Assembly (NCBI GenBank): GCA_003971905.1 | Contig: RSEE01000142.1 | Location: 1-64,000, forward strand | Source: Moniliella sp. 'wahieum' | Taxonomy: Eukaryota > Basidiomycota > Moniliellomycetes > Moniliellales > Moniliellaceae | Length of the DNA stretch: 64,000 nt | Direction: 5' to 3' | Shown here: piece after piece, positions 59,829-64,000 of the stretch | Layout: each line of letters opens with the position of its first letter | Position numbering within the stretch: position 1 is the first letter of the stretch | Position numbers and translations under genes: made by a program | The notes under the pieces: model-generated | Databases searched by the model: none | What the model saw: the letters and a program-made list of their open reading frames with translations, nothing else | What the model was told of the DNA's origin: nothing

Positions 59829-60460
59829 GAACTAGGGACGCTCCCGCCTCTCTGCTCTCAGAATCTCACCAGTACCTGTTGCATCGTCACCAACAAGACC
59901 GAGCAGAGCGGAATCTCATTTAGGAGGCGGGGGAGCATGGGCGCAGCGGGCAGTTTGAACGTTCAATATTACATCCAATCCCTGTTGAAGTTCAACATTC
60001 ACGTTTCAATTTTCAACGTAACGATCGACGTTGTCATTCGCAGCTGCGGCGACACCGGTGTCGGAGTGCCAGAGTGTCTCCGCCACGGGTATATAACGCC
60101 TAAGGCCTAAGGGGTGCCCCCACCTCGTTAACACGGAATGCACGCCTACTATCTTATCTGCACAGCAGTCACCATCAACTCATAGAAGCGGCCTGGTGCG
60201 GCGCATCAACGGAACAAACGCAAGTACTAGTCATTACAATGGGACCAAGCGTCAAGCTTCAAGGCTGTGGTCCTCAATCGTCGCGAGCAAAAAAACGGGA
60301 GGGTATGAGCGGGCACCGCGGCACAGCCGTAGCATCTCGGTGGGGTCACAAAGGTGCATGGGGGGGGGGGAGAGAGGTGGGCAGGAAGAGAAGTGAAAAG
60401 AAGGACATGGTAGTTCATGCAGCAGGCGTTCATGGTGCATACCTCATCTTCAGAAGAGGA
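59829..60460. other. Intergenic with degenerate heptads
   Basis: 59955-60035 has AACGTT-related words (TTGAACGTTCAATATT and TTCAACGTAACG). At 60093-60110 TATATAACGCCT leads into CTAAGGCCTAAGG, a short AGGCCTA heptad. No gene recognised. Confidence 0.5.
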
Positions 60461-62046
60461 TTACATCACGGTGCAATTGGCTTCCCCTTCGTATGAGCGC
60501 GCTTGCGGCCCGGTACGCCGAGTCGACGGACTTGGATGGTTGTGGAGCCTGCGGGGCAGGTGGGAGGAGCGGCGCTCGATCATCGGCGAGCTAGGCGTAG
60601 GTGGGGTGGAATCGACGGGGCTGCGAGGGACCTTCGGTTCTTCCTCCAGGATGGGGACGACAGGCAGACGGCGTTCGAGCTGAAGGGGTGCGGCGGGGGC
60701 CTCCTTGACCACCGGCTGGGCACGCGCTTGAAGCCGAGGGGTAGTACGGTTGGAGGGGGGCGAAGAGGCAAGTGCGGCGCGGATCGCACCGAATCCGGCC
60801 ATCGGGGTCGGTGTACGAGCATCTTCCGTTCGGGCTCACTTCCCTCCACATCGGGGGTGGCCGTGTGACGCATGCTCCGCAAGGCACTCAGGCTTGCTTG
60901 CACGCCATGTCCGGCTGCTTGAGGTCGGCGCCGGGAAGAGGAGCTGTGCTACCAGCGGTCAAGGTTGCGCTGCGGGCACGCGTATCGGTGCCGGAGCTGG
61001 CGGGAGCTGGGAGAGTTGTAGGACGAGGAACGTGCTGCTCGCCCTTGATACCAGGGGTGGGGGGTACGGAACGGGCTTCACTCGTCCAGCTTGTGCCCAT
61101 GCTCAAGCCCGAAGTGCTTACTTGGGAGGCCGTCGAGGCGAGAGAGCCTTGATGATGCACGGTCCTCAACGAGCGCTCCTTGGGGGGCGTACGGGGCGAG
61201 CTGCGGCCCAAGCCAAGGAACGAACGCTTCTTGTCGTTCAACCTGTGCCCCGAAGCGACCCCAAACGCCTTGCCCCCCGTGGTGCGAGACTCGATCTGGT
61301 TGAGGGCGAGCTTGCGCGCCAGGCTGACGTCCTGGTAGCGTGCCAAGTATTCCTGTGCCGAGGGAAATTCCAATGCGGCGACAAGAACGGGATCGTCGAT
61401 GCCCAGGCGGTGACCCTCGGCTTGACGCCGTTCAAACTCGGCTTGCACCGGGTCAAACAGGTCCTTGTCCCCCAGACGCGGCATGCACCCGGTCCAATCT
61501 TCCGGGTCCTTGGGCGTAGGTGGCACTTCTTCGCCCGAGTAGCCTACCAAGAATTGGCTCGGGTTTGCATTGATCAGCTGCGCAATCCGGCCTTGGTACC
61601 GCGCCTTGGGCACCCGCACTGCCATTTCTTCCAGCATCTTGTCCAGGACTGCCAGCGCCACATCACGGGGGTAAGTGGAATCCGTGAGGATCACCCCGCA
61701 TAGCTCGTCCTCCTCTGGCCGGCCAGAGGAGAGAGCGAGAAAATCGGTGGATTCGAACTGGACTTGGTCGTTCGGCGCAGTCTCCTCAGCCAAGTCCTGT
61801 GGGTACAACGGAATGCATCCTATGGTTAACTCTGTTTTCTGGATCGACAAAAGCCAACGCAAGAGAAGGACGTACCTTGGCATCAGACGCCATTTGGTCT
61901 TGCATCTGCTGCCTCCGTAGCCAACTGAAAGGGCTCAAATCCCATGCCGCCAGAAGTGGGATGCGGTGCGTGCTCTTGTCCTGGGTAAAGATGATGGCTC
62001 CGTCTGGAAAATGAATGGATCGACGGTCAGGACTTCGTCTCTTCAT
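60461..62046 (-). CDS. Ykt6-like longin-domain protein with CaaX end
   Basis: The N-terminal part matches the longin fold of the R-SNARE Ykt6: IPLLAAWDLSPFSWLRRQQM, then after an intron (61797-61875, GTACGT...CCACAG) FESTDFLALSSGRPEEDELC, GVILTDSTYPRDVALAVLDK, MLEEM. The next 250 residues (DLFDPVQAEFERRQAEGHRL, ALEFPSAQEYLARYQDVSLA) do not show a recognisable R-SNARE coiled coil. A Ser/Pro-rich linker follows, and the last frame ends SYEGEANCTVM: CTVM (60464-60475) is a CaaX prenylation box like the CCAIM of Ykt6. Frame changes are needed between 60790 and 60900, so joining the CaaX end to the longin part is inference. Start at ATG 62046 (MKRRSPDRRSIHFPDG) or in an upstream exon, since TTTTCCAG near 62010 is a possible acceptor. 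Confidence 0.65.
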
Positions 62047-63410
62047 CCGCACCATCCAAAAAAGGGGTGCGGGAGGAGGGGGGGGTAACATACATAAGTG
62101 CCTGCAGAGACGGGGTCCAAGCGGAAGCAGAGAGAAGAGTCTCTGGGGTCAGTATCTACGCTTCCAAAGCAGAAACGGGAGGAACGGAGCGTACATGGCA
62201 GTGGTGGTCAGAAGCGGGGGATGGGGGTGTGGCAAAGACAGGGAACAGAGATGATCTGGATGAACAATGTTGCTCAGAGTGTGGTGGCCGTAAGAAACCG
62301 ACGGGTGTGAAGCCGGAGGAGAGAGTGCTTCACGCTTAGAAAGGGCGAGGAAGGAAGGAAGGCCGAGAGGTGGGAAAGAAGGAAGAGGAGAGGAACGTGT
62401 TGCGGTTGCCCAGCGTGTGGTGCGTCAGCATCTTGTAGCAGCTACGAGTAAAACCCATACCAGGCCGGATCGGCTGCTGCCATAGGAGCGGGTGTACCGC
62501 TCTTCATCCTTGCCGGTTAGGGCCACTGCCAGCGCAAACACCAAAGTGTCCAGTGGCTAGTGGCAAAAGAAGCCTGAAAATCACTTGGGCCCCTCACTCC
62601 GCCCAAGGCGACTGGGCACTGTGCAACCTCGAACCAGATTGGACACTCGCGGGATGCGGGATCTGCCGGCCAGGCATGAGGTGCAAGAGGGCCTGGGATC
62701 TGAGACCAGAGGGCGTGGCCGGGCTCAGGAGCGGGGCCAGTGTCCACACTGTGGGCGCCCCCGCACCGCTCCGATGCGGAGGACGCGGAAGAAGCCGGCA
62801 AGCACCCGGTACGCCTTGCGACGCCCTAGGGGTCGTGTCAGCATGTCAGATCGTGTCACTGTCACTTGCCCAGCCACTGTGACACGTGACATGCGACTAG
62901 TGACATGAGTGACAAGGCACTATTAGTCATTCTGGTCACTGCCCTGCAGATGAAGCAGCGCCACCGGCGGTAGGGGCCTTGGGGCCGTTTGCCTTGGGGT
63001 CCGCGCTTAGCGGTTCCCGGTAACCGGTAACCAGCTAGGCGAGTGACTAGTGACGAGCTATTGGTTACGAGTGACAAGTTGCCAGTTGCTAGCTACTGGT
63101 TAGGCCGTAGGCCGTAGGGCGAAGCGCTCACACGCCAAGGTCTGCCAGTGTGGGCAGTGTGTTACACCCTGGCGGGTGGGAGCCGCAAGCCGCAAGCCAC
63201 CAACTGGCGCTGCTGGCTTCTCGCATGTCGTGGCGCACGCTGGCAACAGACGCATGTTCCGGCTCCCGCCGGGGTGTGCCCTGGCACACCCTGGTGCCAA
63301 AGGGTCTGAAGGGTCCCGGACCCAAAGCTAGCATGGCGCCGCGTGGGACGCAGCACTGACGCCGGCGCAGACCGCGGAGTGGAGAGGCTGCAAGCTGCAA
63401 CAGGGAGAAA

Positions 63411-63424
63411 ATCGATGATCGATG
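63411..63424. repeat. Heptad palindrome pair (ATCGATG)
   Basis: Two exact ATCGATG units followed by ATGTCGATG and ATGCACG. Confidence 0.7.
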
Positions 63425-63893
63425 ATGTCGATGATGCACGATGCATGGTGGTTGTAAGAGGAAATTCAGTTGAAGCGCTGCGCAAAAGTAGCATCGGCGT
63501 CCAGTCGCCTCCAATGGCCCACCAGGGCCCAGTTCCGACCACCCCCTGGCGTTGGCAGTGGGCAGCTGGGGAACAGCACTTCTGAAAAGTGTGCATTGTT
63601 GTCGGCTCAGCCTGAGCGCTCAGCGTGCGGCCAGCAGCAGAAACGGCTCCTCTTTTTCCCCATGGCCCACACTACGTCTCGCGGCTATCCCTGGCTTTCC
63701 AGCCTCTCGTCGTACTTCAAGCTCTTCAATACGCTTGAACTTCAAGCTTCCTTTGCTCATATCTTAGCGCTTCGTAGATCTTCTCTCTCCTGAAGCCTTT
63801 TCCGGCAGATCCGCCATCTTCACACGCCATCGCCATCGTCCTGCCAGCAGCACGGAACATAATGGCAACACTAAAGCGCTGGTCCAGATTCTC

Positions 63894-63933
63894 AGGTCTC
63901 AGGCCTCAACGGTTGATCGAGGCCTCAGGCCTC
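63894..63933. repeat. Heptad palindrome array (AGGCCTC), interrupted
   Basis: AGGTCTC, AGGCCTC, a 12-bp interruption that itself contains the palindrome AACGGTTGATCG-like words, then two AGGCCTC units. Confidence 0.8.
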
Positions 63934-64000
63934 ATCGGCAGCAAGCGCCAAACACCCTACCATGTGTATACATGTCACACCCACGATCCCACGATCTGTG

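Larger units (their letters stand above)
62047..64000. other. Window end: no assigned gene, palindromic repeats
   Basis: A minus frame near 62390-62500 (PIRPGMGFTRSCYKMLTHHT, then LGNRNTF) looks protein-like but is too short to assign. GGAA-rich repeats lie near 62350. From 62860 to 63110 there are many TGACTAGTGAC and GGTAACCGGTAACC words, i.e. loose ACTAGT and ACCGGT heptads. Other frames show no family resemblance. Confidence 0.45.

Overview
This window is the left end of a chromosome from a GC-rich fungus, most likely a basidiomycete. Base 1 begins in C-strand telomere repeats of the CCCTAA type. The organism assignment rests on short spliceosomal introns (about 50-130 nt, with GTACGT, GTATGT or GTGAGT donors and CTAAC/CTGAC-like branch sites) and on fungal proteins: an Msb1/Mug8-domain morphogenesis protein, Ssn6/Cyc8, Pho80-type and Clg1-type cyclins, an Alr1-type Mg2+ channel and endosulfine/Igo. 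I cannot name the species from sequence alone.

Layout. 0-0.7 kb: telomere, a small inverted repeat and four copies of a subtelomeric repeat that carries telomere-like CCCTAACCC tracts. 0.7-4.8 kb: no recognisable gene; a long hairpin, a 16-bp minisatellite and one copy of dispersed repeat A. 5-8 kb: PIF1-family helicase. 9.4-12.1 kb: ankyrin and Ser/Pro-rich coding on the minus strand. 12.8-13.4 kb: second copy of repeat A. 13.8-14.5 kb: methionine sulfoxide reductase A. 15.5-19.5 kb: Msb1/Mug8 protein. 21.6-22.5 kb: short-chain dehydrogenase. 22.5-24.9 kb: gene-free and repeat-bearing. 25-25.8 kb: endosulfine. 25.8-28.7 kb: gene-free, with repeat B copies. 28.7-30.6 kb: Ssn6/Cyc8. 33.1-34.5 kb: Clg1-like cyclin. 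34.5-37.8 kb: gene-free, partly AT-richer. 37.8-40.9 kb: Alr1-type transporter. 41.6-43.4 kb: divergent histone H4/H3 pair. 43.9-45.3 kb: Pho80-type cyclin. 47.9-48.6 kb: histone H1. 51.5-52.6 kb: arginase. 53.3-58.2 kb: DNA polymerase alpha catalytic subunit. 58.7-59.8 kb: conserved acidic/RGR protein. 60.5-62.0 kb: Ykt6-like longin protein ending in a CaaX box. 62.1-64 kb: no gene recognised.

Themes. Several genes belong to replication and chromatin (POL1, PIF1, H3, H4, H1, SSN6). Others map onto nutrient/Pho85-Rim15-type signalling (PHO80 cyclin, Clg1-like cyclin, endosulfine, arginase). The most unusual feature is a family of intergenic microsatellites, all with a 7-bp period. Each unit is a perfect 6-bp palindrome of the form A-NN-N'N'-T plus one extra base, and at least eight different palindromes are used. 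The divergent H4/H3 promoter carries seven GTGAACG boxes, and H1 has one as well. Many long genes, including essential POL1, need single-base frame changes, often at short homopolymers, while the histones and arginase read cleanly. I take this mainly as uncorrected sequencing error, so coordinates of the multi-frame genes are gene spans, not exact CDS joins.
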